Assembly: GCA_003157895.1 (NCBI GenBank)
Contig: PMKW01000084.1
Location: 17,112-31,801 of the forward strand
Source: Methanoregula sp.
GTDB taxonomy: Archaea > Halobacteriota > Methanomicrobia > Methanomicrobiales > Methanospirillaceae
Reading direction: 5' to 3'
DNA length: 14,690 bases
Both the position numbers and the translations under genes were made by a program. The notes beneath the pieces are model-generated. The model made no database searches. It saw only the letters and a list, made by a program, of their open reading frames with translations, and was not told where the DNA came from. How positions within the stretch are numbered: position 1 is the stretch's first letter; each line of letters opens with the position of its first letter. Positions 1-7,196 of the stretch are shown here, piece after piece.

Positions 1-855
1 ATCCGGAACGGGTTTATGTATAAAATCCTCGCGGATATCGTTACGCAACAGGAATATCGGTATTGCAAAGAGGGCGACAGATCCCCACAACACCCACGGC
101 TCGAGCGTAACGACAAGATTTACTGCGGCAAGGGCAATGAGGGAGAGTGCCATCAGGACTGCAAACAGGCACCAACTCTTCCTTTTACCGAGCTGGACAA
201 CGGTCGTTGTGGTATGGCCGCAGTCCTCACGGTAATCGCCGATCTGATGGACAACCAGGGCCATGCATCCGATGCAGGTAAAGAGTACTAAGAGGGAGAC
301 CATTTTAGCAGAAAGCAGGGGTATGGCTGGTAAGGATAGGAGGTACCCGACCAGAAAGAGCATGGCTCCCGCCATGACACCATGGGTTACCAGATCGAGG
401 ACATATCGCTCTTTAAACCGGAATGGGCGGATCGAATAGGCCGTAAACAGGATGAGCGTGGCGGCGATACTGAAAAATGCCGGAACGCTCCAGAGAAGGG
501 AAAGGCAGAGCGGGACGAAGGCGAGCGAGACGACGAGGATCCAGGTACCGCGGAGGGTAACAGACTGCGAAACCAGGGGGTTTTTTAGCATCGCGCATTT
601 GCCCGTGTGTACTTTGTCGATCTCTACATCTGCTATATTATTGATAACAAACCCGAAGGCAATCGTACAGAAAGAGATAACGGCCACAGGAACGAGCAGG
701 GGTGTGACACCGGCTGCTGCGATGCTTCCGATGCTGGGGATGAAAAAATACCCGAAGATCCAGTCCTGCACCCGAAGCATCCGGAAATAATCTGCAGCAG
801 TCCCCATGAATTGTACGATTTTCTCTTTGATTATATTGAATCCTTGGAATTGCAT
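1..855 (-). CDS. UbiA-family membrane prenyltransferase, partial (C-terminus off the left edge)
   Basis: A minus-strand frame opens at ATG 855 and stays open for 285 codons to the window edge, so the C-terminus is missing. UbiA enzymes are integral-membrane transferases that join a polyprenyl diphosphate to an acceptor such as a quinone ring, a heme or a glycerol phosphate. The first Asp-rich motif is seen at residues 72-80 as NNIADVEID; the family consensus is NDxxDxxxD, so the usual D at position 2 is N here. The second motif is DYREDCGHTT at about 207-216, followed by VVQLG, matching the second DxxxD loop of the family. Hydrophobic stretches lie between the motifs at about 51-71, 104-123, 126-139, 159-175 and 185-203, with more near 229-250. 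ATG 855 is the first start after an in-frame stop and has GGGAG directly before it. Only the family is clear; the acceptor cannot be told. It lies downstream of and codirectional with hppA, but 131 bases apart with a terminator-like T-run between, so it is probably a separate transcript. Confidence 0.85.
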   Translation of the reverse strand, partial: MQFQGFNIIKEKIVQFMGTAADYFRMLRVQDWIFGYFFIPSIGSIAAAGVTPLLVPVAVISFCTIAFGFVINNIADVEIDKVHTGKCAMLKNPLVSQSVTLRGTWILVVSLAFVPLCLSLLWSVPAFFSIAATLILFTAYSIRPFRFKERYVLDLVTHGVMAGAMLFLVGYLLSLPAIPLLSAKMVSLLVLFTCIGCMALVVHQIGDYREDCGHTTTTVVQLGKRKSWCLFAVLMALSLIALAAVNLVVTLEPWVLWGSVALFAIPIFLLRNDIREDFIHKPVPD

Positions 856-880
856 CTCCCGTGAAAGAAACCGGAACTAA

Positions 881-888
881 TTCATAAA
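881..888 (-). promoter_or_regulatory. Candidate TATA element for the UbiA-family gene
   Basis: Read on the minus strand this is TTTATGAA, close to the archaeal box A. A start about 25 bases downstream would fall near 860, only a few bases before ATG 855, so the mRNA would have a very short leader. It is inferred from position and composition only. Confidence 0.3.
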
Positions 889-910
889 CACGGGTGTGAT
901 AACAGAGGCA

Positions 911-950
911 GATTTACCCCCCCATCTCTCCCGCAGGGGGGATGAAAATC
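911..950. repeat. Inverted repeat with C-run and G-run arms between hppA and the UbiA-family gene
   Basis: A run of C at 917-923 and a run of six G at 936-941 form the arms of a hairpin with a 12-base loop. Outer bases GATTT (911-915) and AAATC (946-950) extend the stem imperfectly. On the transcribed minus strand it lies just past the T-run after hppA and about 55 bases upstream of ATG 855. It may help end hppA transcripts or protect their 3' ends, or belong to the UbiA gene's promoter region. Confidence 0.5.
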
Positions 951-971
951 TCAGATAATGATTTCCATGTA

Positions 972-980
972 TTAAAAAAA
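972..980 (-). terminator. T-run terminator after hppA
   Basis: On the minus strand, seven T residues in a row begin seven bases past the hppA TAA codon. Oligo-T tracts without a required hairpin are the usual archaeal intrinsic terminators. The G/C hairpin at 911-950 lies just beyond. Confidence 0.5.
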
Positions 981-986
981 GATTTT

Positions 987-3047
987 TTAAATGAACAGCG
1001 GCGCGAGCACGAGCGTCAGCGTAGCGAGAAGCTTAATGAGCACGTGGAGCGACGGACCGGCGGTGTCCTTAAACGGGTCGCCGACCGTATCCCCGATAAC
1101 CGCTGCCTTGTGTGCTTCGCTCTTCTTACCGCCATGGGCACCGGATTCGATGTATTTCTTGGCATTGTCCCATGCACCGCCGCTGTTGTTGAGGATGAGT
1201 GCAAGGAGGATGCCGGTGATGGTCGCGACCATGAGGAAGCCAGCGAGGGCTTCGTGCTTCATAGTGACACCGATGATGATCGGGAACCCGATCACCAGGA
1301 TTCCGGGGAGGACCATGTTCTTGAGGGCACCCTGGGTGGTGATATCGATGACTGCTGCATAGTCAGGTTTCTTGGTCCCGGCCATGATGGCGGGATCCTT
1401 GAACTGGATGCGGACGGCATCAATTACGGACTGGGCGGTCTTGGAGACCGCACGGATGGCGAAGCTCGCAAAAAGGAAGACAAGCATGGCGCCGAGGAGT
1501 GCCCCGACAAAGACCGGGACGCTTGCCAGGTTGACGACGTCAAATGCTTTGCCGGTGAGCTTGGCGATGTCAGCCATGTAAGCGTTGAAGAGCAGGAAGA
1601 CTGCGAGCGATGCACTCCCAATAGCATAGCCCTTGGTGAGTGCCTTGGTAGTGTTGCCGGCTGCATCGAGCTTGTCCATGCGGTGGCGGACTTCATCGGG
1701 GGCCTGGCTCATCTCGACAATACCACCGGCGTTATCAGCGATGGGACCAAAGGTGTCCATGGTAAGGACGTAAGCACAGACCATCAGCATACCAATGGTT
1801 GCAACGGCAGTACCATAGAGGCCGCCGCTCGGGATACCGGTCATTGTTCCGCACCAGTAGGAGATAAGCAGGGAGGCGCCGATGAGGATTGCGGGAATCG
1901 CGGTAGTCTCAAGGCCGACCGAGAATCCCATGATGAGGTTGGTTCCCGCCCCGGTCTCAGAGGCGTTGGCGATGTCCTGTACCGGACGGTAGTGGTGGTC
2001 GGTATAGAAGAGAGTGACCCTGAGGAAGGCTACGGAAAGGGCAATACCAACGAGACCTGCAACGAAGAAGTAGATCCAGTTGGGTGTAGCACCGAGGAGC
2101 CAGTAGACTCCTCCTAATAGGAAGACTGCAGAGATAATGGCGGTGATGTAGTATCCCCGGTTCATTGCATCCATCGGGTCGGCATCGTCTTTTCCTTTTA
2201 CGGAGAGGATACCGATCATGCTTGCAAGGAGACCGAGCGCACACATAACGATGGGGAAGAGGATACCATTCACACCGAAGATGGGGAAGAGCGCGACACC
2301 GAGGATCATGGCACCGATGTTCTCGGCAGCAGTGGACTCAAAGAGGTCAGCGCCACGGCCGGCACAGTCTCCCACGTTATCGCCGACAAGGTCTGCGATG
2401 GTGGCCGGGTTCCGGACATCGTCCTCGGGGATTCCGGCCTCAACCTTCCCCACAAGGTCTGCACCGACATCAGCGGCTTTCGTGTAGATACCGCCACCGA
2501 GCTGGGCAAAGAGCGCCACAAATGAGGCACCGAAACCGAACCCGATGATAACGAACGGGGTATGGGTCGGGTCTGCACCGAGCGCAATGTAAGTAAGCGA
2601 GACCCCGAGGAGCGACATCGAAGTGATGATCAGGCCGGAGATTGCCCCGCCGCGGAACGAGAAGTCAAGTGCTTTCCCGTCGCTTGTCTGGGCGGCTGCT
2701 GCCGTGCGGATGTTTGTCCTGACGGCAATCCACATGGCGACGACACCGGCAACTGCACTGCAGAATGCACCAACAATAAAAGCAGCTGCCGTAGATAGGG
2801 CAAGCGACTGCTGTCCGGTGAGGTAATAGACGGCAAAGATCACCACGGCCAGCACGATGGCCAGCATGGCGATAGTCGAGTACTGACGCTTGATGAATGC
2901 TTCCGCACCCACCCGGATCGCATCGGAGACCTCGCGCATCTTAGGTGTCCCTTCATCCTGTGAGAGAAGATTACGCGCTAAAACAGCTGCAAGACCCAGT
3001 GCGATAACACATATCGCAATCACGATTAGTAATGCAAAGTCGATCAT
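987..3047 (-). CDS. hppA: Membrane-bound proton-translocating pyrophosphatase, K+-independent type
   Basis: This integral-membrane enzyme hydrolyses cytoplasmic pyrophosphate and uses the energy to move cations outward. The 686-residue product is close to the family's usual length. The PPi/Mg binding motif DVGADLVGKVE is at 193-203, followed by RNPATIADLVGDNVGD at about 212-227. Further conserved Asp loops are DTFGPIADNAGGI (431-443) and, near the C-terminus, NNSGGAWDNAKKYIE (620-634) and GDTVGDPFKDTAGPS (652-666). In the segment GNTTKALTKG (464-473), Lys468 and Thr471 occupy the positions that separate K+-independent pumps (Lys, Thr) from K+-dependent ones (usually Ala). Na+-pumping members are all of the K+-dependent class as far as is known, so H+ pumping is inferred. 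ATG 3047 was chosen because GGGAGGT lies six bases upstream (3060-3054). An in-frame ATG at 3149 would add 34 hydrophilic residues with no ribosome site. It is transcribed divergently from ech. Confidence 0.96.
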   Translation of the reverse strand: MIDFALLIVIAICVIALGLAAVLARNLLSQDEGTPKMREVSDAIRVGAEAFIKRQYSTIAMLAIVLAVVIFAVYYLTGQQSLALSTAAAFIVGAFCSAVAGVVAMWIAVRTNIRTAAAAQTSDGKALDFSFRGGAISGLIITSMSLLGVSLTYIALGADPTHTPFVIIGFGFGASFVALFAQLGGGIYTKAADVGADLVGKVEAGIPEDDVRNPATIADLVGDNVGDCAGRGADLFESTAAENIGAMILGVALFPIFGVNGILFPIVMCALGLLASMIGILSVKGKDDADPMDAMNRGYYITAIISAVFLLGGVYWLLGATPNWIYFFVAGLVGIALSVAFLRVTLFYTDHHYRPVQDIANASETGAGTNLIMGFSVGLETTAIPAILIGASLLISYWCGTMTGIPSGGLYGTAVATIGMLMVCAYVLTMDTFGPIADNAGGIVEMSQAPDEVRHRMDKLDAAGNTTKALTKGYAIGSASLAVFLLFNAYMADIAKLTGKAFDVVNLASVPVFVGALLGAMLVFLFASFAIRAVSKTAQSVIDAVRIQFKDPAIMAGTKKPDYAAVIDITTQGALKNMVLPGILVIGFPIIIGVTMKHEALAGFLMVATITGILLALILNNSGGAWDNAKKYIESGAHGGKKSEAHKAAVIGDTVGDPFKDTAGPSLHVLIKLLATLTLVLAPLFI

Positions 3048-3053
3048 TCCATG

Positions 3054-3060
3054 ACCTCCC
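3054..3060 (-). promoter_or_regulatory. Strong ribosome binding site that fixes the hppA start
   Basis: Minus-strand GGGAGGT ends six bases before ATG 3047. No comparable site precedes the in-frame ATG at 3149. Confidence 0.75.
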
Positions 3061-3126
3061 TGCTGTGCCAGAGGATGTCCTGCAACCCGACGGGACGAAA
3101 CGTATTGACTGTACGAGATCGTACCG

Positions 3127-3143
3127 TCCGGAACGGATCCGGA
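3127..3143. repeat. Two TCCGGA palindromes forming a possible stem in the hppA leader
   Basis: TCCGGA occurs at 3127-3132 and again at 3138-3143, separated by ACGGA. Because the hexamer is its own reverse complement, the two copies can pair as a six-base stem with a five-base loop, or each could be a protein site. It lies about 80 bases upstream of the hppA start codon, in its leader or at its transcription start. Confidence 0.35.
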
Positions 3144-3157
3144 TAACACATCAGGTA

Positions 3158-3165
3158 TGATAAAT
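3158..3165 (-). promoter_or_regulatory. Candidate TATA element for hppA
   Basis: The minus strand reads TTTATCAT within an AT-rich patch in an otherwise GC-rich stretch. A start 25 bases downstream would fall near 3135 and give a leader of about 90 bases. A second AT-rich candidate is at 3281-3295, which would give a longer leader. Confidence 0.25.
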
Positions 3166-3340
3166 TGGCATCGGCAGGCTTCTGCCAGACTGGAACCAAA
3201 GGAGGGTGCAACGGTTCCCGGGACTTACCCTGAATACTTCCACAACCCATCCTAAGAGATCATTAGTGCATTTTTGGAACATTAAACTTTTATCCACGGA
3301 TGCCGATTGCACCATGTCCGGAGAAGGGGAATCCGCAGAA

Positions 3341-3385
3341 TTAAAAACCTCAATCAATCGGAGTTTTTAAAAAAGGAGGTTTTTA
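3341..3385. repeat. Inverted repeat with two alternative 3' arms upstream of ech
   Basis: TAAAAACCTC at 3342-3351 is the exact reverse complement of GAGGTTTTTA at 3376-3385. The same left arm can also pair with GAGTTTTTAA at 3361-3370 with one bulged base and a short loop. The two right arms are near-copies of each other in direct orientation. The second contains AAGGAGGT (3373-3380), a perfect Shine-Dalgarno match with no start codon at a usable distance. It could be an operator pair or a folding leader element. Confidence 0.45.
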
Positions 3386-3428
3386 TCCCGAGAAAAACGT
3401 TACGGTCACCGGAACCAGACCGGTTTCA

Positions 3429-3451
3429 TTTTTCATGTATTTTTCATGAAA
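3429..3451. repeat. Two TTTTTCATG direct repeats 11 bases apart
   Basis: TTTTTCATG occurs at 3429-3437 and 3440-3448, one helical turn apart. A shorter TTTCAT precedes at 3424. The second copy is part of the palindrome TTTCATGAAA (3442-3451). Placement 116-138 bases upstream of the echA start suits a regulator site near the ech promoter, but no known operator is recognised. Confidence 0.35.
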
Positions 3452-3553
3452 GCCGAATTTTTTTATCACATTTTTCAGGATTATCTTTATTCTGCCGGGC
3501 CTTCATGTGCAATTCAATATGATTAATAATGAAAAATTCCCAATAATCAGTTC

Positions 3554-3560
3554 AGGAGGG
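3554..3560 (+). promoter_or_regulatory. Ribosome binding site that fixes a GTG start for echA
   Basis: AGGAGGG ends six bases before GTG 3567. The in-frame ATG codons upstream at 3507 and 3519 have no purine-rich site before them, so GTG 3567 is preferred. Confidence 0.65.
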
Positions 3561-3566
3561 TATCTG

Positions 3567-5483
3567 GTGCAAATTCTCGATTTATTACTCTGTCTCATCC
3601 TGTTTCCGTTGATCGCAGCGCTTTTCCTGCTGGTTGTGCGCAGGGATTCTTGGCGTTCTCTTATCGTTCAGCTCTCTGCGGTTGCCATCGGGATTGTATC
3701 GCTGATGCTGCTGGTTCTCGGCTTTGATAAAGGGACACTTTTGTATACCGTTGGTTCAGAACCTGTCAGTCAGGTCATGTTCTTCATTGAGATGATCCTG
3801 GCTGTATTCATTGTCTGCCTCGGTATAAAGTACAGGAAATCGTTATCCGTTGTCCTGATCCTGCTGCAGGCAGGCCTGCTCGTCTGGTATGAAACGAACA
3901 TGGCCGGCCACATATCTGTCGGAAACAACCTGTTTGTTGATCAGTTCTCCATTATCATGGCCCTTATCATCGGGATTATCGGTACTCTTATCTGCGTTTA
4001 TTCCGTAGGATACATGGAAACTTACCATAACCGCCATAAGGAGATCAGGGATCGCCGGAACATCTTCTTCGGACTCCTGTTTATCTTCCTTGCCGCTATG
4101 TTCGGGCTGGTCTTCTCCAACAACCTGCTCTGGGTCTTCTTCTTCTGGGAGATCACCACGATCTGTTCGTTCCTGCTCATCGGGTACTCAGAGACCGAAG
4201 AAGCGACCAACAATTCGTTCCTCGCACTGTCCATGAACCTGCTGGGCGGTGTGGCCTTTATGGTGGCAATTATCTACCTTGCCATTTCTGATCCCTCAGG
4301 AAATCTGATGGACCTGAATTATCTGCTCACGACCGGTAAAGCAGTTGCACTGGTGCCGGCGGTCCTGATCTGCTTTGCCGGCATCACCAAGGCAGCCCTG
4401 ATGCCGTTTTCATCCTGGCTTGTCGGGGCCATGGTAGCGCCGACCCCCGTCTCTGCCCTGCTCCACTCGAGCACGATGGTCAAGGCCGGAGTCTATATTA
4501 TCGTGAGGTTCGCCCCGGTACTGGCCGGGACAACGGAAGGTCTCATTATCGCGCTTGTCGGCGCCACGACGTTTGCCTTCGCGTCCTTCATGGCAATATC
4601 CCAGAGCAATGCCAAGAAGGTTCTTGCCTACTCGACCATTGCCAACCTCGGGTTGATCGTTGCCTGTGCCGGTGTCGGGACTTATAACCTGATGTGGGTG
4701 GCAATCCTGCTGATCATATTCCATGCGATTGCAAAGTCGCTCCTCTTCCTCTGCGTCGGCACGGTCGAGAACCGGATCGGCAGCCGGAACATCGAGGATA
4801 TGGGCGGGCTGATCGTCCGGATGCCCAAGATCGCTATCATGATGTTCATCGGTATGGCGGGCATGTTCCTTGCACCGTTTGGTATGGTCATCTCCAAATG
4901 GGCGGCGATCGAGGCGTTCATCACTGCCCCGTTCGGCCTGATCTTCATCGCGATCCTCGCATTCGGCGGTTCCGCGACAGTCTTCTTCTGGAGCAAATGG
5001 ATGGGCAAGATCATCTCGGTGATGCGCGACCAGACGGTAATCGAGGATACAGTGAAAAAAGAGAAATGGGCGGTGCTTTATATTCTGACCGGGCTGGTCG
5101 TCGTCGTCTGCCTCATCTTCCCGCTCATCTCGTCGGTCCTGATCGAGCCTTTCGTCCTGAATATCTACGGCCAGACAGCCCGGCTTGCGCAGGCCAACCT
5201 CACGATCATGATCATGATGCTCTGCCTGCTGATGATCATGCCGTTCTCCATGCTTTTCTACGGGAAGGGTGCGCAACCACCTGTGCCACCCTATATGGGA
5301 GGGCGGCCGATGGACGATTCCATGCATTTTGCCGGTTCCATGGGGGTCTCCCGTGAGCTGGTACTCTCCAACTACTATCTCGAAAAGACCTTTGGCGAGG
5401 AACGGTTGTTCATGATCGGCGCGTCGCTGTGCTGGGGTTTGCTCCTCATTGCCGGTATCATGCTCTTGGGGGTGATCTTATGA
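3567..5483 (+). CDS. echA: Ech hydrogenase membrane subunit EchA (NuoL/MrpA-like antiporter module)
   Basis: EchA is the large proton-translocating subunit of the energy-converting hydrogenase, related to NuoL of complex I. From GTG 3567 the product is 638 residues, many of them in membrane helices. Numbered from that start, the ion-path residues are present: Glu195 in the TM5 motif FFFWEITTICSFLL, Lys275 in the TM7 motif GITKAALMPFSSWL, Lys306 in the TM8 motif HSSTMVKAGVY, and His386/Lys390 in FHAIAKSLLF. A loop of MrpA/EchA type (NRIGSRNIEDMGGL) follows. The C-terminal region has further hydrophobic helices and a Pro-rich cytoplasmic loop before the final helix. It overlaps echB by four bases (ATGA), the first of a chain of coupled junctions. 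An upstream in-frame ATG at 3507 would give 658 residues. All key charges are intact, in contrast to the fusion protein at 10005. Confidence 0.93.
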   Translation: MQILDLLLCLILFPLIAALFLLVVRRDSWRSLIVQLSAVAIGIVSLMLLVLGFDKGTLLYTVGSEPVSQVMFFIEMILAVFIVCLGIKYRKSLSVVLILLQAGLLVWYETNMAGHISVGNNLFVDQFSIIMALIIGIIGTLICVYSVGYMETYHNRHKEIRDRRNIFFGLLFIFLAAMFGLVFSNNLLWVFFFWEITTICSFLLIGYSETEEATNNSFLALSMNLLGGVAFMVAIIYLAISDPSGNLMDLNYLLTTGKAVALVPAVLICFAGITKAALMPFSSWLVGAMVAPTPVSALLHSSTMVKAGVYIIVRFAPVLAGTTEGLIIALVGATTFAFASFMAISQSNAKKVLAYSTIANLGLIVACAGVGTYNLMWVAILLIIFHAIAKSLLFLCVGTVENRIGSRNIEDMGGLIVRMPKIAIMMFIGMAGMFLAPFGMVISKWAAIEAFITAPFGLIFIAILAFGGSATVFFWSKWMGKIISVMRDQTVIEDTVKKEKWAVLYILTGLVVVVCLIFPLISSVLIEPFVLNIYGQTARLAQANLTIMIMMLCLLMIMPFSMLFYGKGAQPPVPPYMGGRPMDDSMHFAGSMGVSRELVLSNYYLEKTFGEERLFMIGASLCWGLLLIAGIMLLGVIL

Positions 5484-6358
5484 TTCCCGAACCCTTTGTT
5501 CCGGTCTTCTATGCACTGGTGTATATCCTTGTCGCACCGCTCCTCGGCGGCCTGATCGCCGGGATCGACCGGAAGGTGACCGCCCGCATGCAGGGCCGGG
5601 TCGGGCCGCCGCTCCTCCAGCCGTTCTACGATGTGGGAAAACTCTTCGAGAAGGAGAACGCCGTGGTCACGGCGACCCAGAACTTCTATGTCCTGAGTTA
5701 CGTTGTCTTCATGGTCGTGGCGGGAGCCCTCTTCTTCTCAGGTGGGGACATGCTGCTCGTCATATTCGCCTTCACCCTGTCCCATATCTTCCTCGTACTT
5801 GGAGCGTACGCCTCGTACTCCCCCTACAGCCACGTGGGGGCGGAACGGGAGCTCCTCCAGATCATTGCTTACGAACCGATGATTATCCTGACCGCTGTCG
5901 GGATGTACATGGTCACGAAAAGCTTTTTTGTAAGTACCATCATGGCCTCTGCCGTCCCGATCATCCTCTTCCTGCCAGGGATCTTCATAGGATACCTCAT
6001 CGTACTGACCATCAAGCTCCGCAAGTCACCGTTCGACCTCTCAACCTCGCACCACGCACATCAGGAAATCGTCAAGGGTGTGACTACCGACTTTGCCGGC
6101 CCCAACCTCGGCAAGATTGAGATCGCCCACTGGTACGAGTATGTCTTCCTGCTCGGGGTCATCTGGCTCTTCTTTGCTTGGAACCCGTTCATTGCAGTTG
6201 CTGCAATCCTTGTCGCCTACTTCTTCGAGATCCTCATAGACAATACCATCTCAAGGGTCAAGTGGCAGCTCATGCTCCGCAGTGCGTGGGTCATTGCAGG
6301 AACGCTGGGGCTCGTCAATCTCGGGGTATTATATTATCTCAGGATGGTGGTGCCATGA
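5480..6358 (+). CDS. echB: Ech hydrogenase membrane subunit EchB (NuoH-like)
   Basis: EchB is the NuoH-like subunit that anchors the hydrogenase arm to the membrane and links it to the ion channel. The 292-residue product starts at ATG 5480, with GGGGGTGA five bases upstream. A longer in-frame start at 5429 lies inside echA and is less likely. The conserved NuoH loops are present: RKVTARMQGRVGPPLLQPFY at 31-50 followed by DVGKLFEKE, AERELLQIIAYEP at 121-133, and RKSPFDLSTSHHAHQE at 181-196 ahead of the acidic DFAGPN segment. About eight hydrophobic helices separate them. It overlaps echA and echC by four bases at each end, so the genes are translationally coupled. The acidic and basic loop residues that face the quinone-like cavity in complex I are kept, although Ech uses no quinone. 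Confidence 0.94.
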   Translation: MIPEPFVPVFYALVYILVAPLLGGLIAGIDRKVTARMQGRVGPPLLQPFYDVGKLFEKENAVVTATQNFYVLSYVVFMVVAGALFFSGGDMLLVIFAFTLSHIFLVLGAYASYSPYSHVGAERELLQIIAYEPMIILTAVGMYMVTKSFFVSTIMASAVPIILFLPGIFIGYLIVLTIKLRKSPFDLSTSHHAHQEIVKGVTTDFAGPNLGKIEIAHWYEYVFLLGVIWLFFAWNPFIAVAAILVAYFFEILIDNTISRVKWQLMLRSAWVIAGTLGLVNLGVLYYLRMVVP

Positions 6359-6819
6359 CCTATTTACAGAAGTCCCCCTGGATTGTTCATTATAATGCAT
6401 CATCGTGCAATGGTTGCGATATCGAGATCCTCGCGGCCCTGACACCCGTCTTCGATGTGGAACGGTTCGGGATCATCAACACCGGTAACCCCAAGCATGC
6501 GGATATCCTGTTGTGCACCGGCAGTGTCAACGAGCAGAACAAGGTGCCCCTGAAAAACGTGTACGACCAGATGCCGGAGCCAAAAGTCGTGGTGGCAATC
6601 GGTATCTGTGCCGCAACGGGGGGTATCTTCCGGGAGTGCTACAACGTCTCCGGTGGGATTGACAAGATAATCCCCGTCGATGTCTGGGTCCCCGGGTGTG
6701 CAGCACGGCCGGAATCGATCATCGACGGCGTGGTTACGGCACTTGGGATTCTTGAACAGAAGCGGTTAAAGATGCTTCAAAAAGGCAATTCTGACAGCAC
6801 AAAGGTGGGTGAGGCCTAA
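6355..6819 (+). CDS. echC: Ech hydrogenase small subunit EchC (NuoB-like)
   Basis: EchC carries the [4Fe-4S] cluster nearest the NiFe centre and passes electrons between the active site and EchF. The 154-residue product starts at ATG 6355. The four NuoB-type cluster ligands are visible: Cys18 and Cys21 in SSCNGCDIEIL, Cys85 in GICAATGG, and Cys115 in VPGCAARPES. It is a soluble protein with no transmembrane helix, and is short like other Ech/Mbh small subunits, which lack the longer C-terminal cluster region of classic hydrogenases. It overlaps echB by ATGA and ends TAATG with echD. The open frame extends upstream in phase to 6178, but that part lies inside echB and would not encode the conserved N-terminus. 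Confidence 0.95.
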   Translation: MTYLQKSPWIVHYNASSCNGCDIEILAALTPVFDVERFGIINTGNPKHADILLCTGSVNEQNKVPLKNVYDQMPEPKVVVAIGICAATGGIFRECYNVSGGIDKIIPVDVWVPGCAARPESIIDGVVTALGILEQKRLKMLQKGNSDSTKVGEA

Positions 6820-7196
6820 TGACTCCTGAAAACCAGACAACCACCAGTATCGATGTCGGGAAACTGATCGGGAGCGTGGAGCGGTTCCGGAACGAAGGTT
6901 ACCGCCTCGTCCAGATAGGCTGCACCAAGGTCGGCGACCTCTACGAGATCAACTATTCCTTTGACAAGGACTACCATTTCGAAAATATCCGGATCACCAT
7001 CACGGGCGATACCGAAGTCCCGAGCATCTCCGGCATGTACTGGAACTCGTTCATCTACGAGAACGAGATGCATGACCTCTTTGGCATCCCGGTCAGGGGC
7101 ATGAACATCGATTTCAAGGGAACCTTCATCCGGACTGCCGTCAAGTACCCGTTCAGCCAGCCACCGGTAACCGTGACAAAGGGGGATAAATCATGA
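6819..7196 (+). CDS. echD: Ech hydrogenase subunit EchD (NuoC-like)
   Basis: EchD is a soluble, cofactor-free subunit that scaffolds the hydrogenase arm and matches the 30-kDa subunit (NuoC) of complex I. The product is 125 residues. The NuoC signature is seen at about 67-95, with PSISGMYWNSFIYENEMHDL and then FGIPVRGM. The start ATG shares its A with the echC stop codon, and a GGTGGGTGAGG stretch lies just upstream. The length matches EchD and lacks the extra N-terminal part found in bacterial NuoC. It overlaps echE by four bases. Confidence 0.92.
   Translation: MTPENQTTTSIDVGKLIGSVERFRNEGYRLVQIGCTKVGDLYEINYSFDKDYHFENIRITITGDTEVPSISGMYWNSFIYENEMHDLFGIPVRGMNIDFKGTFIRTAVKYPFSQPPVTVTKGDKS

Larger units (their letters stand above)
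3048..3566. other. Divergent intergenic region between hppA and echA
   Basis: About 520 bases separate the two divergent start codons. The hppA-proximal half is GC-rich and holds the TCCGGA pair. The part from about 3270 to 3535 is AT-rich, with A- and T-runs, an inverted repeat at 3341-3385 and phased TTTTTCATG repeats at 3429-3448. TATA-like tracts reading toward ech are at 3364-3374, 3456-3468 and 3483-3492; none is clearly best. Short open frames cross the region in several frames, but none resembles a known family or has a well-placed ribosome site and start. Confidence 0.6.

Noticed and set aside
942..2117. A plus-strand open frame of 391 codons opposite hppA
   Set aside because: It is antisense to a clearly conserved gene, rich in Asp, Glu, Gly and Cys as expected from reading GC-rich codons backwards, and has no recognisable motif.
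3307..3522. A plus-strand 71-codon open frame in the hppA-ech intergenic region
   Set aside because: No ribosome site before its ATG, no family resemblance, and it crosses the repeat-rich AT tract; it overlaps the upstream ATG choices for echA.
4410..5327. A minus-strand open frame of 305 codons inside echA
   Set aside because: Its His/Asp/Arg-rich composition is what the antisense of a hydrophobic membrane gene gives; no family motif is seen.
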